Assembly (NCBI GenBank): GCA_003427395.1
Contig: BFEA01000056.1
Location: 2,524,087 to 2,571,726 of the forward strand
DNA: 47,640 nt
Source of the DNA: Chara braunii
Taxonomy: Eukaryota > Streptophyta > Charophyceae > Charales > Characeae
Direction: 5' to 3'
Made by a program: the position numbers and the translations under genes. Below are positions 1 through 10,534 of the stretch, piece after piece (the stretch's first letter is position 1; each line of letters begins with the position of its first letter). The notes under the pieces were generated by a model. It did no database searches. It worked only from the letters and a program-made list of their open reading frames with translations, and was not told the DNA's origin.

Positions 1-1170
1 CCAAAAAAAAAAAAAAAATCGGGTCACCGAATTCCATTCTGCTAATTCCCTCAGAACTTTCCGAAAGTGTTTCTACATTTAGTTCAGGTCAGCATAATAT
101 CCGACGTTCAATTCCAAAATAAACACTTCTGAAAAAGAAAGAAAAAAAACAAGGATTTTCTGTCGCGTCTACATAGTAGGAAGAGTTCCTTTTGCCCTAT
201 TTTGCCACACTTCGCTTCACATCGGATGATTCTAAGCCTGTTTTTTTAATATCGAACCTTCTTTTTTGTACCAAACAATGTCTCGATCTGATAAATAAAT
301 CGCTGCCTCTCCTCTCCCAGACAGCCAAATTGTGGCCAAAAAAGTCTTATCCCCTGCAGCCTGAACCGTTAAGCTTGAGCTCGGCGAGCCCAAGATAAAC
401 CCAGAAAGGGGCTACAATTTGATCACTTCAGGGTGTTGCTGATAGATTGCGCAATACTTCCTTTCCGTCGGATTTCGTTCCGCAAATTGCATGTCAACAG
501 AATACTCGGCGTTCTATGCCTCTGCTTTCATTGCTAACATGATTGGTCGTTTTCGTCCGGTGGACTGCTGAAATGATTAATTTTATTTGATGTATACATT
601 TGAAAGATTTGACGTGTAGATTTGATTGATTTGGTGATTTGATTGATTTAGTTCATTTATATATGCCGATTCTATGGATCTGTTGCTGTTGGATTACAAT
701 TGATTTGACTCATTTGTTCGACTTCAGATATTCGATTGATTTCGTTCCTTTCGTTGATTTCTTTTTGGATGATTTCGTTGATTTCCTTGATTTTATTTTG
801 GTTGATGCATTTGGCATGGGGATTACAAGGAATTTCAACAATCCAAGAGTGCGAGAATCCAGTAATGAGCTCATCTCGCACTTTCAGCTGAATGAAATCG
901 ATGGCCTCGCCAGGATCACTCACAGCTACGATTGATTCAATGGCTGCTGTAGATTGAGCAGACCAAAGCTAAGCAGCGGCGGTTATGTAAATTGACTAGT
1001 CGACTTCATGGCACACACGTGCGACTCTTGACAAGCAGATACAAGTTAGGTTACAGCAATGGCGTTTCTGTTACGACTTAGTCCTTTAGACCGACTGATT
1101 GGATCGATCGCTTGATTACCTATAGCCACTCGTTAGATTCAATCAACCTCTGTTTAACTCCACTCACTCG
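1..1170. other. AT-rich non-coding stretch with degenerate GATTT-rich tract
   Basis: No gene is supported here. From about 590 to 830 the DNA is a degenerate repeat of GATTTGATT / GATTTCGTTGATT words. It explains the open frames on both strands, whose translations are low-complexity (F/I/D-rich or N/E/I-rich). Nothing recognisable was seen in the rest. Confidence 0.5.
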
Positions 1171-1176
1171 TTAGAT

Positions 1177-1266
1177 CATCTTCACTTGTCACATTATCTT
1201 CACTTGTCACATCATCTTCACTTGTCACATCATCTTCGCTGGTCAGATCATCCTCACTGGTCAGAT
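1177..1266. repeat. 18-bp minisatellite, 5 units
   Basis: Five head-to-tail 18-bp units start at 1177, 1195, 1213, 1231 and 1249. The consensus is CATCTTCACTTGTCACAT, and the last two units drift to CTGGTCAGAT. Because 18 is a multiple of three, one frame stays open (an HLHLSH-type translation). That is a by-product of the repeat, not evidence of a gene. Confidence 0.9.
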
Positions 1267-1299
1267 CTATTGACGACGTTAATATCTTTTGACTATTGG

Positions 1300-1620
1300 C
1301 GATGCAATCTATTGCCTATCGACAGTGCGATCCATTGCCTATTGAAGGTACGGTCTCTTGAATCGAATTACCCATTGAAGGTGAGATCTATAGCATGCAA
1401 TTGTCTAGTGACGGTGCAATCTATAGGATCCAATTGTCCATTGACGGTGTGTTCCATTGGATCGAATTATATCGATTATTTATGAAAACTGCGATTTGAG
1501 ATTCATTGCCGGTTCGATCATTTATTGACGGTGACATCTATCGACGATGCTATCTATTGACCGGTTCGATTTATTACTAACGGTGAGATCTATATTGACG
1601 ATGAGATGTATTGTTCCTTC
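1300..1620. repeat. Degenerate repeat around ATTGACGGTG
   Basis: The phrase ATTGACGGTG / ATTGAAGGTG followed by a variant of (A/C)GATCTAT recurs roughly every 40-45 bp. The units are too diverged to delimit exactly. Confidence 0.55.
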
Positions 1621-2387
1621 ATGTGCAAAAGCGAGTCATCGATTACATGTATAAACAAAGGAAATACGAAAAAAATAAGTAAACAACTGCGGGACATACC
1701 GACACACGTAGACTAAATATGAAGGACAGAAAGAAGAATGATTGACCATACGCGGAACATACCCCAGGACTATCGGGAATGCATCTGACAACAATCACGC
1801 GCATACTCAGTCGAAAAATACGGAGTGATCACAAGTCTTAATGCATAACTCATTTCTTCCACACAAATGAAAAAACAAAGCGTAAGAAGGTTTCCCGACG
1901 CGAACCTTCTCATTTCCATCTGCGTACGTGCGTACGTTGACGGGCTTCGAGCCCTCGATCTCATCAACCGAACTTAATGAGCCATCAGAAGATGCGATCC
2001 GAAAACCTTTGGACAAATTATGGGCCTGCTCCTATCCGCCCAGTCCGGAAATCAAACCCCCCTCACCTTCAAAGTGATGTTTCGCTAGAGAACGTAAGGG
2101 AAAGCAAAGAGTTTCATTCACGATTCAGCGCTACCGGTAGTCAATCCCTCGCCCCACGTCGACCACCAACCTTTACAGGAGTTCAATTCCCGCTCACTCC
2201 AGTGGGGTTCGAACTCTCGGTTCGAAGTTCAATGTCAGTTATATCAAACGCTCACTCGAGCAGCGAGGTTCGGACTCCGATGCCATGCCAGTTAGATCCG
2301 AGTGCTGGTTTTAGCCGCAGTTGCTGTCGAGTCGGCCTGGTTACTACTCTAGGCAGAGTTTAAAATACAACACAGGTCCGGAGTAAG
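1621..2387. other. No recognisable gene
   Basis: Open frames of up to 128 codons on the plus strand (1977-2363) have no recognisable domain and mixed codon use. Two GGTTCGAA-like words near 2190-2230 recall a tRNA box B but lack a box A at the proper distance. Confidence 0.4.
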
Positions 2388-2445
2388 AACTGATTCCAAT
2401 TCCAGTTCCAATCCTAGTTCCAGTTCCAGTTCCGGTTCCAGTTCC
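2388..2445. repeat. TTCCAG hexamer tract
   Basis: About nine imperfect tandem copies of TTCCAG (variants TTCCAA, TTCCTA, TTCCGG). Confidence 0.85.
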
Positions 2446-2547
2446 AACTGCGTTCACACTGCGTTCCAATTACGACCCGCTTCAAAAAAAAAAACAAATT
2501 CGAGTTCGATCCCACAATTGAGCCTCAGTAGCGATCGATCCAACTAC

Positions 2548-2573
2548 CGTCTTCACCCGAATGGAACGCCTGG
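2548..2573 (+). mobile_element. Solitary end of MITE family B
   Basis: ACTACCGTCTTCACCCGAA closely matches the terminal repeat CTACCGTCTTCCCCCGAACA of the family B elements at 6625 and 12435-12797. No matching second end was found nearby, so this is a fragment. Confidence 0.5.
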
Positions 2574-2711
2574 TCATTGGGCAAGGTAAATGAAGAATTA
2601 AGCTTAATATGTTGAAAAGTCGTTAATGAATTAGATTAAAAAAAAATGAAATGATGAAGTTGAAAAACAATTCATTTATAAAATATATATAATATATATA
2701 TTAGATTTCAT

Positions 2712-2808
2712 ATGTGCAAAACGCGAGTGAATCTTTTGCTAGAACACGCAAAGATACACCTCCATGATTTTTCTCTTTTGAGCACGTCGAGAGTGGTGGA
2801 GCGAGGCC
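2712..2808. mobile_element. Truncated copy of MITE family C
   Basis: The segment GCAAAACGCGAGTGAATCTT through GAGAGTGGTGGAGCGAGGCC aligns along its length with the interior and right end of the 120-bp element at 7942-8061. The left terminal repeat is missing; a TA-rich tract (2683-2702) lies just upstream of where it should be. The copy is non-coding and presumably immobile. Confidence 0.65.
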
Positions 2809-3290
2809 CATTATCGCTGCATCTGGATTGGAAGTTGCCCCATTATCTATAACGACCGAGCGTCGTATTCCGTTGAAGACAGCAGATTTGAGCGAGTATC
2901 GAATACGATTCAGGTTCGAGCGTCTAAGGGAGAAATTGGTCCCAGCTCCCTTTCTAGTTCGAGTTCTAACTGAATCCAATCCAGTTCAACTACCGAGGTG
3001 AGAGTTGGATACGAGTTCGATCCCACTGCGCTTCATTTCAACTTTGTATGTCGAATCAAACTCGACGAGAGTGCGAGCGTGCATTCTCATACGGAAGCGC
3101 TGCTTACCCAAAATCAACAAACCATATTAAAAAAAAAAATGTTATTAGTAAGCAGAATGCCCAGTAGGAAGTCCCGTTTGTCGTCGGTTCGTACTCGTTC
3201 GAATATGGTTTGACTTCGGGTCGATAGAGAAGGGAGAAGAAATCAGGTTGGAAGCATTGGCCATGCATATGCTTCTGAACACGTCTAAAG

Positions 3291-3412
3291 AGAAAGAACA
3301 ACGTATAACATCACGTGTTCACTTCCGTCTACGCGACCGGCTGGTCTTCGGAGAAAGAACAACGTACGACATTACGTGTTCGCTTCCCTCCCTACGTGAT
3401 CGGCTGCGCTCT
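3291..3412. repeat. 61-bp tandem duplication
   Basis: Two adjacent units begin with AGAAAGAACAACGTA at 3291 and 3352. They share ACATCACGTGTTC / ACATTACGTGTTC and CGACCGGCTG / TGATCGGCTG. Confidence 0.8.
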
Positions 3413-3629
3413 GGCCCTCCTCACGAGGCAAAACCTCTCCCAACCTTCCGGCTCGATAAACATTCGAGTTCAGCTAACTACAAACTCATTCTCGTTCTGT
3501 TTTCGCTTTCTCCTTCCTTTGGTTCTCGCTTGTGCTTCGTGCTCGTTGATAATACGAGCCGATTGTTTACCGCAGTTTCTGTTTCATTTGGTTCTCGCTT
3601 GTGCTTTCTGGTTCTTGGTTCTCTGTTTT

Positions 3630-3702
3630 CTATCCTTGCCCAAGAGTCACGCCGATCGTCAGACTGTATCGTTCTGATTTTAACGGATGTACCGAAGGAC
3701 AC
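3630..3702 (-). pseudogene. U6 snRNA-derived fragment, diverged
   Basis: Read on the minus strand, this matches the 5' half of U6 snRNA. It contains GTCCTTCGGTACATCCGTTA (U6 5' stem-loop region), then a diverged ATTGGAACGATACAG region, and ends near the equivalent of GCGCAAGGATGA. Identity is high in the first ~40 nt (3664-3702) and falls off to the left, where the 3' half is unrecognisable. It is a decayed partial copy, not a working gene: no TATA box or oligo-T terminator is in place. Family assignment rests on recalled U6 conservation, not a search. Confidence 0.6.
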
Positions 3703-3999
3703 GACGCTGCCACTGCGTTTCGAGTTGAGATCTCAGCCCAGTTCTTTAATGAACACGCAGTTTCGCGCAGAGCTATCATCCTCAAATCTGTTCGAACTGG
3801 GTTCGAACTGGTTGAACTTGATGGAAGTTAAACCTGCCGGTAGTTCAAACTCAAACCAGTTCGAAGTAGATAGGTTGCGTTCAAACTCAAACCCAGTCCA
3901 AATCTGTTCGAACTGAGTTTGAGTTTGAACTAACGGTAGGTTCACCTTCTATCACGTTCAACGAGGCCGTCATCCTCAAATCGGTCTGCACAGCATTCG

Positions 4000-4270
4000 A
4001 GCTGGGTTCGGACTGGGCTCGGACTGGGTTAGAACTGGGTTCGGACTGGGTTTAGACTGGGTTCGGACTGATTTTAGACTGGGTTCGGACTGGGTTTAGA
4101 CTGGGTTCGGACTGAGTTCGGACTAGGTTCGGACTGGGTTCGGACTGGGTTCGGACTGGGTTGCGGACTGGGTTGCGGACTGGGTTCGGACTGGGTTCGG
4201 ACTGGGTTCCGGACTGGGTTCCGGACTGGGTTCGGACTGGGTTCGGACTGGGTTCGGACTGGGTTCGGAC
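4000..4270. repeat. 11-12-bp minisatellite GGTTCGGACTG
   Basis: More than 20 tandem copies of GGTTCGGACTG, with occasional extra bases (GGTTGCGGACTG, GGTTCCGGACTG). The minus strand stays open as a proline-serine-asparagine-arginine repeat, a consequence of the repeat rather than a gene. A shorter related array lies at 4371-4472. Confidence 0.92.
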
Positions 4271-4370
4271 TTTGATCCCAGTTCCGATCAAATTCAACGA
4301 GGTTCTACAATAAAGACTCGTCTAAGTTTCGATTCGACCTCACTATTTTCGAATTTCTTTCGAGTGTCGG

Positions 4371-4472
4371 ACTGGACTCGGACTGGGCTCGGGCCGGGTT
4401 AGAACTTGGTTCGGACTGCATTCGGACTGTGTTCGGACTGTATTCGGACTGCGTTCGGATTGGGTTCGCATT
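4371..4472. repeat. Second GGTTCGGACTG-type array
   Basis: Eight or nine diverged units with the same TTCGGACTG core as the 4000-4270 array. About 100 bp of single-copy sequence separates the two. Confidence 0.8.
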
Positions 4473-4896
4473 AGATTGGACTTCGATTCCAGTTCGATCA
4501 AGTATAACGAGGTTCTAATTCGAGGTGGTTCATCTGAGTTTCGATTCGAGTTCACTATTTTTAGATGAGGCACGAGGTTCGACATTAAGCATTCGTTTAA
4601 GTTCCGATTCAAGCTCACTATTTTAGATGAGGCAACGGTGAATTTCTTTTTTCTGGTGTCGCTACCGGTAATTATTTGATTGTGTTAGCAGACTCATCCT
4701 ATCCGAATTCGATAATTGGAACTTCTGACCAGTCTCCTTTGATCGGTTCATGATTGATTCCAAATCGATCATTGATCGATTCCAATTTCAGATTCGACAA
4801 CCCCTATCACCGTTGGGAGCCAGTCTGAAAACCAATAGTTTCAACAAACTCTGTGAAAGGGCGCACTTGAAGCCGATGTGTACAACCCATTCTTTC

Positions 4897-5024
4897 CACA
4901 TCCGTCATTTTGAATACGAATCCAATCGATTCATATCTACAGAAGACATCCCATGCTTTTCACGTACGTCACTCCGAATACGAATTCGATCGACTCATAT
5001 TTACTAAACACGCTCTATTTCTCT
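4897..5024. repeat. 64-bp tandem duplication
   Basis: Two units start at 4897 and 4961 (CACATCCGTCATTTTGAATA and CACGTACGTCACTCCGAATA). They continue in register through TCGATTCATATCTAC / TCGACTCATATTTAC. Confidence 0.75.
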
Positions 5025-5192
5025 TTCCAATGATCGTTCTATCAGACTCGATCCGCTTCTATTTGTGGGTCAACTTCATTTGCTGTCATGAACGTGTCGA
5101 CTAAGCATGACCGACCCGCAGCTCTCTGCCGATCCCGACTCAAACGACTTCGATACCAAGCCAAGCCTTTGTTTTTGAAACGCGAGGTCCCT

Positions 5193-5207
5193 TGCGCAAG
5201 CCAAGAC
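5193..5207 (-). repeat. Target-site duplication, 3' side of U6 retrocopy
   Basis: TGCGCAAGCCAAG here is matched by TGCGCAGCCAAG at 5325-5336, with a one-base length difference. The two bracket the A-tailed U6 copy, as expected for a LINE-type target-primed insertion. Confidence 0.65.
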
Positions 5208-5323
5208 TTTTTTTTTTTTTTTTTTTTCAATGACCATTTCTCGATTCATGCGTGTCATCCTCGCGCAGGCGCCATGCTAATTTTCTCTCTATCGTTCCAA
5301 TTTCAACGGATGTCCCGAAGGAC
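5208..5323 (-). pseudogene. U6 snRNA retropseudogene with A-tail
   Basis: On the minus strand the copy begins at 5323 with GTCCTTCGGGACATCCGTTG. It runs through AAATTGGAACGATAGAGAG, ATTAGCATGG, a CTGCGC segment, GAGGATGACACGC and ATCGAGAAATGGTC to 5228. This is the known order of U6 landmarks: 5' stem-loop, ATTAGCATGG just after the ACAGAGA-box equivalent, then the GCGCAAGGATGACACGC core. The copy is about 96 nt against ~100-107 nt for U6. The ACAGAGA box is altered here (ATAGAGA). Instead of the normal oligo-T terminator, the 3' end carries 20 A residues (a T run at 5208-5227 on the plus strand). Together with the near-matching flanking repeats, this points to reverse transcription of a polyadenylated U6 RNA. 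U6 normally acts in spliceosome catalysis; this copy lacks its own terminator and visible upstream promoter and is probably silent. Confidence 0.85.
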
Positions 5324-5324
5324 A

Positions 5325-5338
5325 TGCGCAGCCAAGCC
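5325..5338 (-). repeat. Target-site duplication, 5' side of U6 retrocopy
   Basis: TGCGCAGCCAAGCC partners TGCGCAAGCCAAGAC at 5193-5207. The following AAGCCTTGCTAATCACTCGC belongs to a dispersed segment seen again at about 6041-6062. Confidence 0.65.
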
Positions 5339-6620
5339 TTGCTAATCACTCGCAGCCTCATCACTCCAATCCGCTCGTTGGTGCTATCTGCCCCTCTGAC
5401 AGAGGCGTACACGCGCGCCTACTCTGAGCGGAGTCATTCTTTCCTCTCCGTTTCCACACCCCCCCCCCCCCCCCGTTCCTCTGCCCCCTCCTTTCTCTCC
5501 CCCCCGTTCTTTTCCCGCGTCTCTTTCTCACTCTATGGCCCAGTTCCTTTTTCACGGCCGACTTCTCCAACCGATTTGTGATCGCTGGTGGTCCTTCCCG
5601 TCCCGTGCAGCCCGTGCAGCCACGTGGCTACACTGTACATTCACTCCCACCTCATAACCATCTCAAGTACCCGTGCGGCACGGCAACGTAGCTACTGTTG
5701 TCCAACCTATCACCGCTGCCTCCTTTCCTAGTGCCGTCACAAGGCACACTCATTTCGATCCGGCCACCCCTGAAAGTGAAGACACATGACGTGCTGCTCC
5801 CCACTAATGGGCTGGAGCATTTCCCAACATCAAGGGAGAAAGGAAAAAACAAGAAAGTCAAGACAAATCCATATGCATCTTGACCAACCAGGTATTCCCC
5901 ACAGAGCGCTCACCCGGCCCCCACCTGCCATCCACCGCCTGCCCTGGACAACTACGCCCCTTCCCAAAACAAAAAAAAACAAAAAAACAAAAAACTACGC
6001 GCCTGCCCGAGAGATACCCTGGCAGCCAGGCTAGCTCAAGCAAAGCCTTGCTAGTCGCTCGCAGCGTCGGGCAGCCAATCCGCGCGTTCAGGCTTAAGCA
6101 CAGCCAGTCGCCGAGCCAGATCACTCTTTCTTCTTTTCATTTTTCAAGTGGGGATCGGGACGAACTCCCTCAGTTACAAACAATGCAAAATTAGAATTAA
6201 CAAAATAAAAAACAAGGCAAAGCTCACTGCACGAATCAGTCACTGCACATGCAGCTGCAAATCTTACAGCGCGCCAAATATCACAACACCTACCCCTGCG
6301 TGCCCCCCCTCTTCCGCCGCGCCGTGCAGCTATCTTCTATTTCTTCCTTTTCCCTTTTTGCTTATATCTATTATATATATGTATATTTCTTACTTTTCCC
6401 TTTTTGCTTATATCTATATATATACACATATGTATATCGTTTCCCTCTTGGGGCTGTTACCACAATCAGGCTAGCTTCCACACGTCCTCGCCCATTCAAA
6501 ACCCCGACCGAATAAGCCAGCGATCATCGCCACACTCCACTCCTCCCCTCACAGGGCTTGTCCCCCTACCCTGCTGATCACAACTCTCAGCAGCTGCATA
6601 TGCTAACTCCACCTACAAAG
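5339..6620. other. Pyrimidine-rich non-coding DNA with a dispersed segment
   Basis: A C-run (5459-5474), CT-rich tracts and short A-rich runs dominate. AAGCCTTGCTAATCACTCGC at 5334-5353 recurs as AAGCCTTGCTAGTCGCTCGC near 6043, and CAATCCGC plus CGTT follows in both. A TATA-rich duplication of TTTCCCTTTTTGCTTATATC lies at about 6350-6420. The open frames through this region are low-complexity. Confidence 0.5.
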
Positions 6621-6624
6621 CAGG

Positions 6625-6737
6625 ACTACCATCTTCCTCCGAACAGCGCGCAACCTGATAATGAATGTATACAAGCTACTTCTACAATCCAGTACAGCCA
6701 AAATGATGGTGCGTTGTGCTCGGGGGAAGACGGTAGT
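6625..6737. mobile_element. MITE family B, copy 1
   Basis: About 113 bp with long inverted ends: ACTACCATCTTCCTCCGAAC at the left and, read on the minus strand, ACTACCGTCTTCCCCCGAGC at the right. The arms continue for ~35 bp into CATCATTTT-type sequence. The interior GAATGTATACAAG closely resembles the interior of the family B units in the 12.4-12.8 kb fold-back. It has no coding capacity. Flanking GGAC/GTCC makes the exact boundary uncertain, and no clear target duplication was seen. Confidence 0.75.
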
Positions 6738-6921
6738 CCAAGACGCGTGCTGAAGTAGAAAAATCAGAAAATAAAAAAAGAATGGCCCCGATGACCATTA
6801 AAGAAAAGGGGTAGGGGAACAGGCAGAAGCTAGGTTAGAACAAAGAAAGGAGAGCACAGGAAAGTTGAGGAGAAAACAGTGCAACTACGTACGTCATATT
6901 GCGGCAAGAGAGAGCCTGAGG

Positions 6922-7012
6922 GCATACTCACACGGGACTTTTCATCGTACAATCTGGACGTGATTGCACTCAGATTCATCCACATCTGGCAGTAACGACA
7001 GGCAGATACATG
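6922..7012. mobile_element. MITE family A, truncated copy
   Basis: AGGGCATACTCACACGGGAC starts like the complete element at 7696. The interior TCTGGACGTGATTGC...AGATTCATC aligns with TCTGGACGGAATTGC...AGATGCATA of that copy. The right inverted end is absent. Confidence 0.6.
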
Positions 7013-7370
7013 ACACGGCGAAAAGCCGGCAGGCCGGCCACAGTTAAACGAAGGCGCACCACTCAGAGGGAACACAAGAGTAGACAAGCGAACGGGAGAA
7101 AGAGCAAGAACAAGAAAAAATTAGCACAGTGCAAAGATCCCTGCCTACGCCAGGGGCAAAAAAAAGCGAGAGGAGAGGAGAGAGGAGTAGATGACAGGAG
7201 TGGAGAGCAGAGGAGAGAAGAGAAGAGGAGAATGTCCGTATACAGGACGTGCAATGGGAAGGAGAGCATCAGGGAAGACGTAATCGGCGACAAGGACACA
7301 AGCGGGCGGAAGCGAAACCAGGCCACGAGCATTACGTGGCCAAGTGTGGCCGAGTGCAAGCCAGTGCGCC

Positions 7371-7476
7371 ATCTTCCTGCGAAAATAACGCACACCCATC
7401 ATGAGGGTATCGGACCGGAAATCTCACCTGTATATTCAAGATCAGGATGCCTTCTGCTCGCGGGAAGACGGTAGCG
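7371..7476. mobile_element. MITE family B, copy 2 (diverged)
   Basis: The left end CCATCTTCCTGCGAAAATAA and the right end (minus strand) CTACCGTCTTCCCGCGAGCA form the same terminal pair as copy 1. GCG flanks both ends (left GTGCG, right GCGCGG), which may be a 3-bp target duplication; this is weak. Confidence 0.6.
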
Positions 7477-7695
7477 CGGTTATGTGTGGGCAGTGCAGAT
7501 AAAGTACGGACTGGGTAGAGTAGTATACAACAATCTCGACGGTAATGATTGGTTGCTGATCTGTTGAAATTTCGACAGTGTTCACTGATCTCTGGAGATT
7601 CCCTGAGGTCCTTCGGATCCGGAATGAATGCCTATGAAGCAAATACCATAGCTGCATAGTGCGGCCAAGTGCAGCCTAAGTGTTGCCAAACTTGC

Positions 7696-7823
7696 CTAAG
7701 GGCATACTCACACTAGCACTTCGTTACTTATTTCTGGACGGAATTGCGGCCAGATGCATACAGATCCGACCGTAGATGCGATCAGATACATTTACTATAT
7801 GTCAACTGTGAGTACGCCCTAAG
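7696..7823. mobile_element. MITE family A, complete 128-bp copy
   Basis: The left end CTAAGGGCATACTCACA and the right end, reverse-complemented, CTTAGGGCGTACTCACA match at 15 of 17 positions. The interior is non-coding. The motif resembles short non-autonomous DNA transposon ends, but no convincing target duplication was seen, so the superfamily is unassigned. Confidence 0.7.
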
Positions 7824-7940
7824 TACGGCCAAGTGCGCCCAAGCGTGCCTACGTGCGCCCAAGCGTGGCAATGTCGCCCAAACGTGCCTACGTGCGGCCA
7901 AAATGTGGCCAAGTGTAGCAGTGTGGTCTAGTGCGGCCAA
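7810..7940. repeat. Degenerate AAGTGCGGCC / AAGCGTGCC repeat
   Basis: Variants of CCAAGTGCGGCC, CCAAGCGTGCCTACGTGCG and CCAAATGTGG are strung together over ~130 bp. A shorter run lies at 7340-7372. Confidence 0.7.
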
Positions 7941-7941
7941 G

Positions 7942-8061
7942 GGCGTCGCTGTACTATTCTCGAAAATTTCAAAACGAGAGTGAATCTTCCGCTAGAATAT
8001 GGAAAGATACACGGCCATGATTTTTGTCTCTTGCGCATGTAGAGAGTAGTGCAGCGAAGCC
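7942..8061. mobile_element. MITE family C, 120-bp copy with 5-bp target duplication
   Basis: The left terminal repeat GGCGTCGCTGTACTATTCTC and the right terminal repeat (minus strand) GGCTTCGCTGCACTACTCTC differ at three or four positions. CCAAG at 7937-7941 is repeated exactly at 8062-8066. The interior AACGAGAGTGAATCTTCCGC and AAAGATACAC are shared with the copy at 2712. The length equals that of the independent copy at 13188. It is non-coding and non-autonomous; a 5-bp duplication is not diagnostic of a superfamily. Confidence 0.88.
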
Positions 8062-8699
8062 CCAAGTGTGCTCAGCAGCAGTCGAGTTGCCAAGGGAGTG
8101 CGACGTAAGCTCAAAGAGACGAAGAGAAGGTGGCCACAAGCAATAAGCATCTGATTCTAAGGGAGAAATTCGGTCACGCCTGGATCGTGTGCAGATAGAG
8201 GAGCTAACCTGCAGACACCGATCCATTCAATCGCCAGTGCCAACGTGTGATCGGATCTACCCAACTTCCCCGTCCCCCAGATCGCCCTCTCTTTCTGCCG
8301 TCCGGGTACTGTTACGCTTGCAACAAAACGGCACTACGGTTTCCCCACAGCATTCGCATTCCGAGGACAACGTGGAGGGTATTTGGTTGGGCGGAGGGTG
8401 GGGGAGGGGGGCAGGGAAGTACGGAGATCGAGTCCTGACAAAGGATGGGAGAGGAGAGGAGGATGGGAGAGGAGAGGAGAAACAGGGACACAAAAGAAAG
8501 GGCAAAAGATTGAAAAGACAAACGGAAATGCGGTCGAGAGCTGCAGAAGACTAAGTTGCGCCTTTACGGGCAAAGCGTGGAAACGCGCTGGAGGTTAAGA
8601 CACATCGTTTGTGTCGAGAGACCTCCCGCTTATCCCCCCCTCCACCCCTCCTTCCCTCCCTGCCGCCATCGGTGGATAGATGGATAGATCTGAGACGAA

Positions 8700-9190
8700 C
8701 AAGAAGATGAAAAGAAGATGGTGAAAGATCGTCGTGAACAATAATACTAAAAACAGCAGCCATAGACAGCTTCTCGCACATGCTTCAACAGATAGACATT
8801 ACGTCTCCTTATGTACTGTCCTCAGTAAGAAAAGAAAGGAGAAGATCGTGAAGAAGAGGAATAATAAAAACAGCAACCATAGACAGCTTCTCGCACATGC
8901 TTCAACAGATAGACATTACGTCTCCGCACGCAGACGAAAAAAGAAAAGAAAGGCAGACGATCGTGTAGAAGAGGAATAATGAAAACAGCAGTTATAGACA
9001 GCTTCTCGCACGTGCTTCAACAGATAGACATTACGTCCCCGCATGCACTGTTCTCAGTCAGAAGAAAAGACAAAAAAAAGGAAGAAGATCATGAAGAAGA
9101 GGAATCGTGAAAACAGCGGCCATAGACTGTTTCTCGCACATAACTCAGCAAATAAAAACACGACGTCTCCGCAAGCAAGCTGCGAAACAA
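8700..9190. repeat. ~117-128-bp tandem repeat, 4 copies
   Basis: Copies are marked by AACAGCAGCCATAGACAGCT-type phrases whose CAGC starts at 8754, 8871, 8986 and 9114 (periods 117, 115 and 128). TTCTCGCACATGCTTCAACA and GATAGACATTACGTCTCC are conserved in the first three copies, and the fourth is more diverged. Purine-rich GAAGAAGAGG linkers separate them. Confidence 0.9.
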
Positions 9191-9638
9191 GAAGAAGACG
9201 AGACTGACGAACAGGAGAGATATATAAGGCGAAGACGAAGAAGCAAAGACACCGAAGAAGAGAGAAAGAAGAAGGACGAGACGGAGGAGAAGGAAAAGGA
9301 CTGATCAACGGACGACAACTGTTCAGGGAATGGTTTTGTTCGGACACGACAAAACGAGAGGCCACTTTTAATATTGCAAATACATTGACGAGGAGATCGG
9401 ACAGGCATTGGCCTCGATTGACCACCAAAGGAAAAGAACTAAAAACAAAATGAAGAGAGCACCAGGTGCGGAGAGAAGCAGAATCGGGGGAGATCAACAA
9501 TGCTTTGCGAAACTTACCTATGGGACGAAGACACAAAAATCGAGCAGGAGAGGCGCTTGTTGAAGCCTTTTAAAAAAAGAAGGTGAGGACGCTCGATCAT
9601 CCCCCAATAGCCGGACGCTCGCGGACGTTTCTCAGAAG

Positions 9639-9807
9639 ACAGAAAATCAGAGGAAGAAGAAGATAAGATTCTTTCTCCAAGCAATGGCTGCAAGAAAAAA
9701 TAAAAACCCATCTGTTATAAAAAAAAAAAAAACAGAAAATCAGAGGAAGAAGAAAAGATTCTTTTTCCAAGCAATGGCTGCAAGAAAAAATAAAACCCAT
9801 TTGCTGA

Positions 9808-9835
<28 letters not shown>
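9639..9835. repeat. ~92-bp tandem duplication ending in poly-A
   Basis: ACAGAAAATCAGAGGAAGAA...CAAGCAATGGCTGCAAG occurs at about 9639 and 9731. Both units end in A-runs (13 and ~29 A). The A-rich unit ends suggest serial A-tailed insertion or duplication. Confidence 0.8.
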
Positions 9836-9836
<1 letters not shown>

Positions 9837-9838
<2 letters not shown>

Positions 9839-9962
9839 CGATAAATTGAATAGGAAGTATTGGGGGGACTGTTTGCAACAAAAACCCTTAACTGCAAGAA
9901 AAATAAAAGTCGATAAATTTAATAGGAAGCATTGGGGGGACTTTGCAGCAAAAACCCTTACC
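9837..9962. repeat. ~72-bp tandem duplication
   Basis: TCGATAAATTGAATAGGAAG...GGGGGGACTGTTTGCA...AAAACCCTTA is repeated as TCGATAAATTTAATAGGAAG...GGGGGGACTTTGCA...AAAACCCTTA. Confidence 0.8.
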
Positions 9963-10355
9963 TATAATACGGCAGTGGTCGCAGTAAAGACGTTTAGTTT
10001 CTTCGATTCGTTCCTCAAAAATGTAGAGCTTGAAGTTGTTATCTTGATCACCCTCGAGACTGATTGTCCAAGCCGACACTCCTTCGGGAAGAAAAAGAGA
10101 CGGATCGGAGGTGACGTTCACGGCAAACTCGTAAAGAAGAGACCGGATGTTCGTGCGGAAGGGGCCGCTAAATTCCGCCGGGTAGCCTTCCTCACCAAAC
10201 CTCCCCACTGGAAAGCTTGGCGCTACCCGATGCTTCCTTCGCATGCCCCGTGCTCCCACCATATCCCCTATCATCCTACCACACACACCACCTGATGGTC
10301 ATGGAGTGCCCGCTCTTTGCACCACGCCTACCCCAAACACCGCCGTCTCATATCC

Positions 10356-10358
<3 letters not shown>

Positions 10359-10446
<88 letters not shown>

Positions 10447-10447
10447 N

Positions 10448-10528
<81 letters not shown>
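10359..10528. repeat. (CT)n microsatellite, ~170 bp
   Basis: Nearly pure CT dinucleotides with one ambiguous base at 10447. The open frames (Leu-Ser or Arg-Glu repeats) are artefacts. Confidence 0.98.
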
Positions 10529-10530
<2 letters not shown>

Positions 10531-10534
10531 CCTC

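Noticed and set aside
4052-4297. Minus-strand Pro/Ser/Gln-rich repeat protein
   Set aside because: Entirely produced by the 11-12-bp GGTTCGGACTG minisatellite, with indels between units that shift the frame.
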